From NCBI GenBank assembly GCA_016934635.1, contig JAFGSK010000024.1, positions 1 to 64,000 of the forward strand: DNA of 64,000 nt, written 5' to 3'. The DNA is from Caldifarciminota bacterium (GTDB lineage Bacteria; Hydrothermota; Tepidihabitantia; B3-TA06). Below are positions 33,162 through 42,885 of the stretch, piece by piece. The translations under genes and the position numbers were made by a program. Positions within the stretch are counted from its first letter, which is position 1. Every line of letters begins with the position of its first letter. The notes below the pieces were generated by a model that saw only the letters and a program-made list of their open reading frames with translations, had not been told where the DNA came from and did no database searches.

Positions 33162-36100
33162 CTATCGCCACTCGCCGATCAGTACAAAAGATGCCCAAAA
33201 GAAAGGGTGGGAGTATTTTTCGCTGCCAATCAGCTTCTGCTGGGCTCGACGCAGCGCCTCTGAGGTAGAATGATTCTTCAGCTGTTCGTAAAAGGTAACC
33301 ATCAGCAGCTTGGTAGATTCGTCGGCCACCGGCCACAGGGTAGCGACAATAGAAGGGGCGGACTCCATTGCGAGTGAAAAAGCCTTGGCAATGCTTTCAA
33401 ACTCCAAACCTGGTTGACTGCCGCCTACCGCGGTCTCGCATGCAGAAAGTGTAATCAGTCTTACCTTATCCCACGATTGATTGGTTATCTCAGAGACCGT
33501 CCAGTGTCCGTCTGTCGATTGCGTTCTGGCCAGATAGATATACGATTCCCAAGGGTCCTCGGGATTCAGTCTGCAATGGGTTGCCAGGTGCAGGACCTCA
33601 CTGTGGGCCGCGTTGCGCTGCACCTCGAATTCAGTTGCCTGTGAGCGAACGAGCGTAGTCGAATTAGGATACACAGTCTTTATTGAGGCCACTTCCTCCT
33701 CGGCGCTTGGAAGCTTAGCACCGGTAGGATTCCCGACCAGAAGCAAGGCATCCGGATGCCAGTCGTTCTCCTCACTGCGGCGATAAATGCACTGGAAGAG
33801 TTCGGTGGAGGTCAAAACGTTCCAGTTGTATCGTTCAGACAGGAAGACTGAGCTATCCCCTACAGTATCCATCAATGCGCCCCAGGGTACGTAGTAAAGG
33901 TTACCCGAAGGTATGAAGGTTAAAACCTTTACCGCTTCAAGTTCCTGCTCAAACGGCTCGATGAGGTAGGAGTAAAGCTCGGCGAGCGCATTCTTTAAAG
34001 GAGCAACCTCATTTTTGTAGAAATAACTGCCGTCGTCTCCCCACTTCCACCCAAAGAGCCTGTCTTCCGCCACAAGACGCCTGGCATTCTCTTCGCTGCA
34101 GAACCTGCGGCAGCGCACAACCAGGCTGTCCAAAACGACACGTCCGACCGAGACCGAGCGCACCTCGTATCCTTCACTGCAGACAAGGAATAGATAGAGT
34201 CGACTAGCCCCGGCGTAGGTCATCAAGAGTTTCTGGCCTGGGGGTAACTCGGATTGGAGAACACCGATATCGGCCGCATTCACCCTGACCAGGGATGAGT
34301 AATCAGGATCTGCCTGCACCTGGGCTGCTACCTCGAAGTACTCCGCCTTGGTTCGGGCAAGATTGGATGTTATTCTTTCGACCGTCTCCTGGCTGCGCAG
34401 GGAATCCGGTTTGGTATACTCCTCGACAAGTTGAGCCTCGAGTTCCTCAACCTGCTTTGCCAGTTCCTGGGAACCGGCGACCTTTTCCTGCATCCCAGGC
34501 ACCCCGATGGCAACCTCGCCGCTCTGGGTAAGAGCAGTTTTCAATGCCTGGGACTTTGACCGCTCCAGATAGGCAAAGGCCTGCTCAGGCTTTCCCATCC
34601 TCATAAGGATCGCGAAGATGGCTTCGTATCGGTCGCTTACCGTCTCGGTGTAAGCAGCCCGTAACTCCTCGGAGGTTATCTCCCCTCGCGACTGCTCGAA
34701 TATGTCGATGGATCGACGCAGGTAGTAAAGGGATTCATCAGTTTTTCCCAGCGCGTCGTAGGTCAGACCGATACGGCTGCAGCTTGAGCCTACGTTGGGA
34801 TGATCTTGCCCCAGGCTTCCCTCCCAAATCGTCAAAGCGCGCTTGTAGGATTCCAAAGCCTTGTCGTACTTTCCCAGGCTTTCATAGGCGTTACCGATGT
34901 TGTTGTAGGTGTAGGCAAGACTGGGATCGAGTGAATCAAGCCTAGTGAGTTTGAGTGCAATGGCCTTATTGTAGTACTGCAGGGCCGAGGGGTAATTACC
35001 TTGATTAGCATAGATTACTCCGATGTTGTTGTAAACTGAAGCCAGCGCCGGATCATTAGGGCCAAGCAAAGCCAGCCAGATATCCGTGGCCTTCTTGTAG
35101 TATTCTAGAGCTTCGGTATTAGAACCAAGCCTGGATAAGACGTTGCCAAGGTTGTTGTAACGCGCGGCCACGTCAGGATGATTAGGACCCAGCACATCGA
35201 TATCGATAGCTAATGCCTGCTTGAAGTTTTCCAGCGCCTTCGGGTAGTCACCCAGGGCAAGGTAAACTCTACCGATGTCGTTGTAGTCGGAAGCCAGCTC
35301 CGAGCAGGATTCCTTGTTTGAAGCCAATCTGAGGGAAAGAGCCTTATTGAAATTCTTTAAAGCCGACTGGTAGGATGCAAAGTTGAGATAAAGGCTGCCG
35401 ATGTTTGCGTAGTGCACGGCAATATCGGGGTGATTCGGTCCTAAACAGTGCTCACTGATTTCGAGTGCAGTCTCATATGATGCCAAGGCCTCATTGCATC
35501 TTCCAAGCGCCTTATACACATCGCCGAGTATCACGTAGTTGGTAGCGAGGTCAGGATGCTGGGACCCGAGTAATTTGGTACGAATGGATAAAGCGCGTTT
35601 CTGATCATCCAAGGCCTCCTCATACGCCTCGAGTTTGTAATGCATGTAACCGATATCGGTATAACTCTTGGCAATCCTGGTGTGTTCGTACCCGAAGGCA
35701 TTCAGTTCAATCTCAAGGGCCTTCTCGTGGTTATCCAATGCCGGTTGATATGACCCCTGTTTGTAATGGATGTATCCTATATTTGCGTAACTCGCAGCTA
35801 CCATGGTATCGGCAGGCCCGAGTGTTTTCAGCTGTAAAGCGAGAGCCTTCTCAGCGCTGGTAAGGGCCTCTTCATACTTCCCTAACTCGCATTGAATTAG
35901 GCTGATGTTAGTATAGGTTGTCGCTATCAATGGATCGTCTTCGTCAAGGACCTTGAGTCGGATGAGGAGCGAACGACGATAGTTGTCCAACGCCTCCGTG
36001 TAATCCTTAATGTTCCAATAAAGATACCCGATCTCGCTGTAGATGCTTGCAACCGACACATTATCCTGTCCCAGAAGCTTCTGGTATATCCCCAGCATCT

Positions 36101-36410
36101 TCTCGAAATCGGTTATCGCCTGGCTGCAGGAACCGTTCTCCTTGGCTTTAGTCCCTGTCCGGTGGAAAAGCTTGGCTGCATCACCTAAGACCTTGCTTCC
36201 TTCTTGGGTTTGACCCTGCTCATTCAGTTTATTCCCCAGGGTATACAAGCTGTCTGCAACCGTGCGCAGGGAATCGAGGTCCGCATCCTGAGCGGTTAAG
36301 GATTTGGCCGAGACAAACAATGCCAAACCCAAAAGAAGAGTCGAAACCGGCGCGCCGAAGCTGTTACACTTGACTGAATACTGTCTGCGTTTCGGGCCGT
36401 TGGTGCACAT
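33162..36410 (-). CDS. Exported TPR-CHAT protease-like protein
   Basis: The 1082-residue protein has a signal peptide (VSTLLLGLALFVSAKSLTAQ), about twelve TPR repeats of 42-44 residues in the kinesin-light-chain style (YANIGYIHYKQGSYQPALDNHEKALEIE and similar, about 60-600), a helical spacer and a C-terminal CHAT domain (about 730-1082). The caspase-like dyad is present: His945 in LHLATHC and Cys991 in LSACET, followed by the WPVADESTKLLM block. CHAT proteins are caspase-fold peptidases, often in signalling or immunity, but are usually cytoplasmic; this one is exported. ATG 36410 has AAGGAGG 6 bases upstream. Its target is unknown. Confidence 0.88.
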   Translation of the reverse strand: MCTNGPKRRQYSVKCNSFGAPVSTLLLGLALFVSAKSLTAQDADLDSLRTVADSLYTLGNKLNEQGQTQEGSKVLGDAAKLFHRTGTKAKENGSCSQAITDFEKMLGIYQKLLGQDNVSVASIYSEIGYLYWNIKDYTEALDNYRRSLLIRLKVLDEDDPLIATTYTNISLIQCELGKYEEALTSAEKALALQLKTLGPADTMVAASYANIGYIHYKQGSYQPALDNHEKALEIELNAFGYEHTRIAKSYTDIGYMHYKLEAYEEALDDQKRALSIRTKLLGSQHPDLATNYVILGDVYKALGRCNEALASYETALEISEHCLGPNHPDIAVHYANIGSLYLNFASYQSALKNFNKALSLRLASNKESCSELASDYNDIGRVYLALGDYPKALENFKQALAIDIDVLGPNHPDVAARYNNLGNVLSRLGSNTEALEYYKKATDIWLALLGPNDPALASVYNNIGVIYANQGNYPSALQYYNKAIALKLTRLDSLDPSLAYTYNNIGNAYESLGKYDKALESYKRALTIWEGSLGQDHPNVGSSCSRIGLTYDALGKTDESLYYLRRSIDIFEQSRGEITSEELRAAYTETVSDRYEAIFAILMRMGKPEQAFAYLERSKSQALKTALTQSGEVAIGVPGMQEKVAGSQELAKQVEELEAQLVEEYTKPDSLRSQETVERITSNLARTKAEYFEVAAQVQADPDYSSLVRVNAADIGVLQSELPPGQKLLMTYAGASRLYLFLVCSEGYEVRSVSVGRVVLDSLVVRCRRFCSEENARRLVAEDRLFGWKWGDDGSYFYKNEVAPLKNALAELYSYLIEPFEQELEAVKVLTFIPSGNLYYVPWGALMDTVGDSSVFLSERYNWNVLTSTELFQCIYRRSEENDWHPDALLLVGNPTGAKLPSAEEEVASIKTVYPNSTTLVRSQATEFEVQRNAAHSEVLHLATHCRLNPEDPWESYIYLARTQSTDGHWTVSEITNQSWDKVRLITLSACETAVGGSQPGLEFESIAKAFSLAMESAPSIVATLWPVADESTKLLMVTFYEQLKNHSTSEALRRAQQKLIGSEKYSHPFFWASFVLIGEWR

Positions 36411-36569
36411 CGAGTTCCTCCTTGGCAAGATATAGATTAAACTCGATGTCTAGTCTAATCTCCCCACTGTTATTGTCAACTGAAGGTTTATCGGAGGAAC
36501 TGGGAGAACGCAGTACGTTAACGCACCGCGTTATCGAACTCCGTTCGTCCACCCTTCCCAATATCAAAA

Positions 36570-36592
36570 GGGGTCTTGTTTGCCAAGACCCC
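36570..36592 (-). terminator. Terminator of the LRR gene
   Basis: The minus strand has GGGGTCTTG, a GCAAA loop and CAAGACCCC followed by TTTTG, 46 bases after the LRR stop. Confidence 0.75.
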
Positions 36593-36637
36593 ACAATCTA
36601 GTCTCTATCTTAAAAACCTGCCGGTCGAAGACGGCTC

Positions 36638-37672
36638 CTAGTAGGCAATGTAGCAATTGGGAAGCTCTTTATGAAGCTTCTTAATACCGTCGGTCGAGAT
36701 CCCAGTGCCTTTAATGTTAAGGCTGCGAAGATTGCTCATCTTCGAAAGCCAGTCCACCGAAGCGTCGGTTATCGAGGTTGCACTTATGTCAAGCCTGGTT
36801 ACCTTGGTCATTGTAGAGATCGTTTCGATACCTTTATCGGTAATCGCCGCACCGTGGAGATTGAGTTCGGTGAGACTGGATATTCCGGCAAGGGCCTTGA
36901 GTCCGTCGTCTGAAACCTTCAAGGGACGGCCTCGCAGATCTGTAACCCCGGTCTTGGTCCGGAAAAGATTCAGTGTACGCAGTTTTTCCATGCCTTCAAG
37001 GTAAGCCACTCCCTCGTCGGTGATCTCAGTGCTCTCAAGATCGAGGGTACGCAGATTTTCCAGTTTCGAGATGTGGGCCAGACCTTCATCTGAGATGTCG
37101 GTGTATGCCAGATTCAACGCTCTAAGATCCTTTAGTGAAGCAAGGTATGCGAGGTCGTCGTCATCCACCTTGGTGTAAGCCAGATCCAATGCCTTGATAT
37201 TATCCATGCCTTCCAGTTCCTTGAGGTCTCCTTCTTCAAGTCCAACCACACTCACGGCAACAACGTTGGGAAGCTTCTTTAACTCGCCGAGTTCGGCTCC
37301 ATCGGCCTGCACGGTCAAGATCTTGCCCTTGTCTTCGATGTCGTTAAAGGAATGTTCGACCAGATCGATGCCTATAACGTTTCCATTGACTTTGAACTCG
37401 CCCATCACGTTCTCGTAATCGATACTGTCTTCTCCGTTCCAGGGCAGGTAGTAGGGCGTAAGATATACAAAATCCTCGCCCGCTTCCCAGTTTGTAACGT
37501 CCAGTCTGGTTTTATAGTACAGGCCTTCTTCGGTGACTGCCAGCATCTTGTATTCCTCGTCGCCTCTCAGGGTAAATTCCCCCATAGAGAACGGAAAGCT
37601 CAAAGGCTGTGCCGCCAGCGGCGATAAAGCGACTACGCCCACCGCTACTGCGATAAGAACCTTTTTGGTCAT
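36638..37672 (-). CDS. Exported leucine-rich-repeat protein
   Basis: The 344-residue protein has a signal peptide (VLIAVAVGVVALSPLAAQ), an N-terminal beta region of about 110 residues and then about eight LRRs of 24 residues of the cysteine-free bacterial type (LRALNLAYTDISDEGLAHISKLEN and similar). It likely binds a protein outside the cytoplasm. GAGGAGG precedes ATG 37672; the upstream M at 37702 has no site. It lies upstream of the CHAT gene on the same strand but with a terminator between. Confidence 0.85.
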   Translation of the reverse strand: MTKKVLIAVAVGVVALSPLAAQPLSFPFSMGEFTLRGDEEYKMLAVTEEGLYYKTRLDVTNWEAGEDFVYLTPYYLPWNGEDSIDYENVMGEFKVNGNVIGIDLVEHSFNDIEDKGKILTVQADGAELGELKKLPNVVAVSVVGLEEGDLKELEGMDNIKALDLAYTKVDDDDLAYLASLKDLRALNLAYTDISDEGLAHISKLENLRTLDLESTEITDEGVAYLEGMEKLRTLNLFRTKTGVTDLRGRPLKVSDDGLKALAGISSLTELNLHGAAITDKGIETISTMTKVTRLDISATSITDASVDWLSKMSNLRSLNIKGTGISTDGIKKLHKELPNCYIAY

Positions 37673-37827
37673 CTTTGACCTCCTCGCTTTAACTACTTTC
37701 ATTAATTAATTCAATGGAACCGCATACCTTCGGTTCCACCCTCAGGTTGCAATCACTCATTTGCAACATAGCTTAACCATAGAAATTTTTGGCCCGTTGT
37801 CAAGCCCTTAACCTTGCACATAAAACC

Positions 37828-37855
37828 TTGACTTTTGCCCTATTTAGTGTATATC
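37828..37855 (+). promoter_or_regulatory. Promoter of the cyclase gene
   Basis: TTGACT (37828-37833), a 16-base spacer and TATATC (37850-37855) precede a leader of about 35 bases that contains AGGAGG (37886-37891). Confidence 0.5.
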
Positions 37856-37896
37856 TATCGTGTGGCTCATGAATCTCAGCACACCAGGAGGAAACC

Positions 37897-40800
37897 TTGC
37901 GTAACGTGATCCCGCGTTTCATACACGAGAAATACGAAGAGGGTATCTTTGAAGGCAGCTTCAATGCGGCCACTATGTTCGTAGACATCTCAGGCTTTAC
38001 GAGCATAACCGAGTCCTTGATGCGCCGGGGAACCGAAGGGGCCGAACGCATCTCGTCCATGTTAAACGAAATATTCAATCCGATCATCTACGAGGTATAC
38101 AGACATGCCGGGTTTATAACAGGTTTTGCGGGCGATGCTTTTACCGCGGTGTACCCTGACGCGAACCCCTTCAAGCCTTTGTTTACCGCCCTGGCCATCC
38201 AGGAGAGATTCGCCAGCAGAAAAGAGGAATCAAGCCAGGGCCAGCTTTCGGTAAAGATCGGGTTATCGTACGGGGAAGTTCTGTGGGGTATCGTAGGCGG
38301 CGAGGAAAGGAAGGCTTATTACTTCAGAGGAGAACCCGTGGCCGGTTGCGCGAAAGCGATCGAGGATTCACAGCCTGGACAGATTGTGCTTGACGATAAT
38401 CTATACAACTCCCTGACAATGACCTCACCTGATCCTGCAAGGATCGTAATACCCCCTCCTCAAGAAGAAATATCCTCACAAACGTCGATTATCAGTCAAT
38501 CGGTGGTTGAAAAATTCGTGCCCAGAAAGGTTCTCCTGTCAAAACGTACCGGGGAATTCCGCGAAGTTGCATCGGTGTTCATTTCATTCAGGGAGATCCC
38601 GAATTTCTTTGAGATGCCGCAGTTCGTCGAGACGGTTTTAGAGAAGTCTTACCAGTATGGCGGATACTTGAACAGCCTGAACTTCGAGGACAAGGGGCCC
38701 AGCCTTCTTGTCCTTTTCGGCGCACCTGTGTCTCATGAGAACAACGTCAAAAGGGCTGCCGACTTCGCACTCGACGTTCGCAAGGAGTTCCGTTTCGTGG
38801 TAAGGACGGGAATTACCGCAGGTGCGGTATATGCAGGAGCGGTTGGTAGCCCCAAAAGATCCACTTATACTGCACTGGGCGACGCAGTGAATCTTGCAGC
38901 ACGTTTCATGACCGCCTCCGATTGGGGAGAGATCTGGATTTCGTCCGAAGTCGCACGAAGACTCGGAAATTCTTACGCCACGGAAGCCAAGGGTTCTCAC
39001 AGGTTTAAAGGGAAGTCGGAACCTTGTGAGGTCTTCGGGCTCCTCGACCCCCAGATACGACCCGCAGGTGAACTCTTTACAGGCGAGATGGTCGGGCGCG
39101 ATAAGGAATTGACCCAGGCCAAGGACTTTACACATGCACTCGACCAAGGTCGTTTCGGAGGGGTTATTAACATCTACGGCGAGGCGGGAATCGGCAAGTC
39201 AAGGCTTCTTTTTGAGCTGGCGGGCGAGCTTGGGAAAAAGGTTCAAACGTGCGTATTAAAAACCGATGAGGTGCTTCGCAAGGGTCTGAATCCCTTCATA
39301 TATTATTTTAAAGGCTTCTTTAACCAGGCCGACGTTAACACCACGGACGTTAACAAGGAAAACTTCGAGACCGCCTGGCGCGACCTCCTGTGTCGCCTCG
39401 AAGAAGCCCCTGACAACGAAAGGGTAGAACCTGTAATCGCCGAGTTGAGACGTACGAAGTCCATATTCGGTGGACTCCTGGGTCTGAGATGGCCGGGTTC
39501 CCTTTTTGAAAAGCTCGACGCTCTAGGCCGTTTTGATAACACCGTGTATGCGATAAAGGAGTTCTTCAAGGGAATTTCGCTTGCAAAACCTGTAATGATT
39601 ATACTGGAGGATGCGCAGTGGCTCGATGCCGACTCCTCCCAGGTTTTTAAGGTTCTGACCCGGAACCTTGACGATTACCCGATCGTAATATACACCACAT
39701 CGCGTTTTGCAGATGACGGCTCCAAACCCAGGATCGAACTCGAAGTCCCTCAGCAAGAGATCGTGATCGATTACCTCGATCAAGATTCCGTGGCAACCTT
39801 TGTCTGTAACCAACTGGGTGCAGAAGCCGACGACGGGCTTCTCTCGTTCATTAAAGAAAGAACCGAGGGAAACCCCTTCTTCGCCGAGCAGTTTTGCTTA
39901 TACCTTAAGGAAAACGAACTCATAGAGCGCAGCAACGGAAAATACAGCAAGGTAAAGGGAAAGGCCGAGATCCCGGGCGGCATCAAATCAATCCTGGTCT
40001 CAAGGCTTGACAGGCTGTCTGCAGGATTAAAGGATACGGTGCAGACCGCGTCGGTTCTGGGCCGGGAATTCGACGTAGCCATACTTGCCGCGATGCTTGC
40101 AAGGCGCAGGCTGGAGGTACTTCTGGACGAAGGCGAAACCGAGGGCATCTGGACCGCGCTTACCGAGATAATATACATATTCAAGCATGCCCTGATGAGG
40201 GATGCCGCCTACGGGATGCAGCTTCGCAAGAGACTGAATGACCTTCATAAGCTTGCAGCCGAGGCCATGGAGCGTTTCTATGCCGCAGATCCGACCCATT
40301 ACGCGGACATCGCGTTCCACTATGAGCAGGCCGAGACCAACCTACAGGCAAAGGTCTATCTCGAGCGCGCCGCAGACTACGCCCGGGAGACATTCAAGAA
40401 CGAAGAGGCGATAGACCTTTACAACAGGTTACTCGCCTTGCTGGACGATCGAGGAAAGGCGATTTCCACACAATCGAACAAAGCGAGTATACTCCAGCTA
40501 ATAGGAAGATGGCAGGAAGCCGAGACGATCTACCGTGACAACCTCAAGAAGGCGGAAGAAGCCGGAAACAGGATTCTTCAGGCGGACAACGCGAACAGCC
40601 TCGGACTCCTTTTACGCGGCAAGGGGGCGTTCGATGAGGCCGGCGAGTTTTTTTCCATGTCCCGTGAAATCTATACAGATATGGGAAACAAGCTTCGCGC
40701 CGCTACTGTTACCGGAAACATAGGCGGTATAGGCTTCATGAAAGGGGACTTGAGGGATGCACTGGAATGTTTCCAGGAGTGGCTGGCCGCCGGAGAGGAG

Positions 40801-41793
40801 TTTGAGGATAAGAAGGAGATATCTAAATCCTTGAGCAACATAGGTATCATCCACGCAATGGTCGGCGAGCGAGAGAAGGCTTTGGAATATTTCGAACGAA
40901 GCCTTGCGATTACCGAAGAACTGGACGATCCTCAAGGACTCGCTGCAACCCTGGGAAACATGGCAATCGTTTTCAGTAACACAGGTCAATACGACAAAGC
41001 TCTCGAGATGCAGCAAAGGGCTTTAGAGATTGCCAAGGAGATGGGTAACAAGCAAGGAATAAGTACGACCATGAGCGGAATAGGGTTCATTTACGAAGCA
41101 CGTCAGGACTATCCAAAGGCTCTGAAATACTACCGGAGTAATCTTGAGATCAACCAGGAGTTGGGCAATAAGCGAAGCCTCGGTATAGCTTACGGCAACA
41201 TCGGCAATGTCTATGCACGGATGGAATCATATGATAAAGCGCTGGAGTACTACACAAATCAGCTGGAGATAGCTCGAAGCCTTGCTGATGAAGAAACCAT
41301 GTGCAAGGCCCTCGGCAATTCAAGCATCGCCTACAAGGAGCTTGGGAATTTCGAGAAGGCCAGGGACCACAACGACAAGGCTGTAGAGATTGCCCGCCAA
41401 CGCAACCTCAAATCCCATCTGGCGGTTTACCTCTGCGAGTCGGCAGGATTGAGCTTCCGAGAGGGTGACATCCAAGCCGCGGCTACTGCCAACTGCGAGG
41501 CGCTTAAGCTGGCCGAGGAAACACATAACAACGATGTTGCCTTCACATCGAGGTTATTCAATGCACAGATTGCAGCAAAGGAAGACAAAAATAAAGCAGT
41601 GTTAACCCTAGAGGACTTATTGAAGTCTGAGCTTCAAGACTGGCAGCGCGCCGCTTTGTACCACGAGCTTTACAAGCTTACCGGCAAGGATGAGCACAGA
41701 AAATCCGCCCTTGATTTGTATAGGAAACTCCACGAGAAAACCTCCCGCCCCAGCTACGCAAAGAAGATAGCCGAACTTAAAGGCAGCCCCTGA
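37897..41793 (+). CDS. Soluble-adenylyl-cyclase-like protein: two cyclase domains, ATPase, TPRs
   Basis: The 1298-residue cytoplasmic protein starts at TTG 37897, 5 bases after AGGAGG. It has two class III cyclase domains. The first (about 20-180) holds both metal-binding Asp (D30 in FVDISGF and D80 in GFAGDAF). The second (about 222-370) lacks them but has the candidate adenine Lys (K266 in FEDKGP) and the transition-state Asn332/Arg336 in GDAVNLAARF. A P-loop ATPase follows with Walker A GEAGIGKS (428-435) and Walker B VMIILEDAQW. At least eight TPRs occupy the C-terminal third. Only one complete active site can form across the two domains, as in animal soluble adenylyl cyclase. It probably makes cAMP in response to a ligand or partner; bicarbonate response is possible but unproven. 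Confidence 0.87.
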   Translation: MRNVIPRFIHEKYEEGIFEGSFNAATMFVDISGFTSITESLMRRGTEGAERISSMLNEIFNPIIYEVYRHAGFITGFAGDAFTAVYPDANPFKPLFTALAIQERFASRKEESSQGQLSVKIGLSYGEVLWGIVGGEERKAYYFRGEPVAGCAKAIEDSQPGQIVLDDNLYNSLTMTSPDPARIVIPPPQEEISSQTSIISQSVVEKFVPRKVLLSKRTGEFREVASVFISFREIPNFFEMPQFVETVLEKSYQYGGYLNSLNFEDKGPSLLVLFGAPVSHENNVKRAADFALDVRKEFRFVVRTGITAGAVYAGAVGSPKRSTYTALGDAVNLAARFMTASDWGEIWISSEVARRLGNSYATEAKGSHRFKGKSEPCEVFGLLDPQIRPAGELFTGEMVGRDKELTQAKDFTHALDQGRFGGVINIYGEAGIGKSRLLFELAGELGKKVQTCVLKTDEVLRKGLNPFIYYFKGFFNQADVNTTDVNKENFETAWRDLLCRLEEAPDNERVEPVIAELRRTKSIFGGLLGLRWPGSLFEKLDALGRFDNTVYAIKEFFKGISLAKPVMIILEDAQWLDADSSQVFKVLTRNLDDYPIVIYTTSRFADDGSKPRIELEVPQQEIVIDYLDQDSVATFVCNQLGAEADDGLLSFIKERTEGNPFFAEQFCLYLKENELIERSNGKYSKVKGKAEIPGGIKSILVSRLDRLSAGLKDTVQTASVLGREFDVAILAAMLARRRLEVLLDEGETEGIWTALTEIIYIFKHALMRDAAYGMQLRKRLNDLHKLAAEAMERFYAADPTHYADIAFHYEQAETNLQAKVYLERAADYARETFKNEEAIDLYNRLLALLDDRGKAISTQSNKASILQLIGRWQEAETIYRDNLKKAEEAGNRILQADNANSLGLLLRGKGAFDEAGEFFSMSREIYTDMGNKLRAATVTGNIGGIGFMKGDLRDALECFQEWLAAGEEFEDKKEISKSLSNIGIIHAMVGEREKALEYFERSLAITEELDDPQGLAATLGNMAIVFSNTGQYDKALEMQQRALEIAKEMGNKQGISTTMSGIGFIYEARQDYPKALKYYRSNLEINQELGNKRSLGIAYGNIGNVYARMESYDKALEYYTNQLEIARSLADEETMCKALGNSSIAYKELGNFEKARDHNDKAVEIARQRNLKSHLAVYLCESAGLSFREGDIQAAATANCEALKLAEETHNNDVAFTSRLFNAQIAAKEDKNKAVLTLEDLLKSELQDWQRAALYHELYKLTGKDEHRKSALDLYRKLHEKTSRPSYAKKIAELKGSP

Positions 41794-41808
41794 GTCAGCC
41801 GTGAATGA

Positions 41809-41827
41809 CACAGACTGAGAGTCTGTG
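41809..41827. repeat. Small dispersed hairpin
   Basis: Arms CACAGACT and AGTCTGTG flank GAG just after the cyclase gene. No T tract follows. A GCTGTAGGCGGTGAGCGG tract of the GTAGGCGGTCAGCG repeat type lies at about 41883-41929. Confidence 0.55.
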
Positions 41828-41932
41828 GCACACAGGCAGCACTTAACAAAGGTGTTTTCCAGATGTTAACTGTATACCGTTAGCTGTAGGCGGTGAGCGG
41901 TACGCGGTCGGCGTTATGCGGTCGGCGGTAAG

Positions 41933-41960
41933 TTGACTTGTGCAGATTCCGGGTTATCCT
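41933..41960 (+). promoter_or_regulatory. Leaderless-type promoter
   Basis: TTGACT (41933-41938), a 16-base spacer and TATCCT (41955-41960) end 5 bases before ATG 41966. No ribosome-binding site is present. Confidence 0.6.
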
Positions 41961-41965
41961 TCTAT

Positions 41966-42802
41966 ATGGGTAAGAAGAACCAGGACATAGGCAAGCAGTT
42001 CCAGTACTACGATATCGTGATGGCCGCGTTCGTTACGGTTCTACTCGTTTCGAATATCGCATCCGCAGCCCGTATAGTTCAGTTCACTCCGATTATCCTT
42101 GATCTGGGCAGATTACTCTCGCCTTTTAAGTTTATCCTGGGTGAGGTGGCAACTGTTCCCCGTATATTAGAGATAAACTGGTTTCCCTGGCCTCTGGATG
42201 CAGGAACCTTTCTTTTCCCTCTTGCGTATATATTCGGGGACATCCTTACCGAGGTTTACGGCTACGCCCGTGCGCGCAGGGTTATCTGGATTGGATTCGG
42301 AGCAAACGCCCTTATGTCCGGCATCATCATGCTGGTCGGTTTGATTCCTGCAGCCCCTTTCGGGCCTTCAGCCCATGCCTACAGCGAGGTGCTGGGGCTT
42401 ACACCCAGGATCGTTGGCGCTTCCCTGCTCGCTTACTGGGCAGGCGAGTTCTCAAACTCCTTTACCCTTGCCAAGATGAAGGTATGGACAAAGGGCCGCT
42501 TCTTATGGGCAAGAACCATAGGTTCGACTTTAGTGGGACAGTGTGTTGATACTGCGGTCTTCGTATTCGCCGCTTTCCTGGGTGCTCGAGGATTCGCAAT
42601 TACCGACATCGTTGGGATACTCATAGGCAACTACATATGGAAGGTTGGCACCGAGGTTTTATTTACACCGGTTACGTATCTGGTCGTAGGAGGACTCAAA
42701 AGAGCCGAGTGTGTCGATCACTACGACCGCAAGACTAACTTCAATCCGTTCCATGTATTCATACCCCGCAAAATGACTGCTTCATTTCGCGGGGACCCCT
42801 AA
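41966..42802 (+). CDS. Queuosine-precursor transporter (YhhQ/VUT family)
   Basis: The 278-residue inner-membrane protein has six or so membrane segments and the YhhQ signature: LVSNIASA near the start, FPLAYIFGDILTEVYGYARARRVIW, and GQCVDTAVFVFAAF later. These proteins take up queuine or preQ precursors for tRNA modification. TTG 41933 in frame is the -35 box and is rejected. The last 12 codons (from the P of IPRK onward) come from a palindromic repeat element, so the C-terminal tail is probably not part of the ancestral protein. Confidence 0.9.
   Translation: MGKKNQDIGKQFQYYDIVMAAFVTVLLVSNIASAARIVQFTPIILDLGRLLSPFKFILGEVATVPRILEINWFPWPLDAGTFLFPLAYIFGDILTEVYGYARARRVIWIGFGANALMSGIIMLVGLIPAAPFGPSAHAYSEVLGLTPRIVGASLLAYWAGEFSNSFTLAKMKVWTKGRFLWARTIGSTLVGQCVDTAVFVFAAFLGARGFAITDIVGILIGNYIWKVGTEVLFTPVTYLVVGGLKRAECVDHYDRKTNFNPFHVFIPRKMTASFRGDP
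42762..42799. repeat. GCGGGGACCCC-type palindromic element at a gene end
   Basis: Arms CCCCGCAAAATGA and TCATTTCGCGGGG pair with one wobble, then ACCCC. The element lies inside the 3' end of the transporter gene, with its TAA directly after. Confidence 0.7.
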
Positions 42803-42885
42803 TAATCGAGGTCAATAAGGTATAGGCTATCGGACCGACATATGCTTACTTGTCAAGTTATTGAGATGACAACCGAGGAGAATAA

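Noticed and set aside
36411-36428. Longer N-terminus for the CHAT protein
   Set aside because: The upstream start overlaps the AAGGAGG site that serves ATG 36410.
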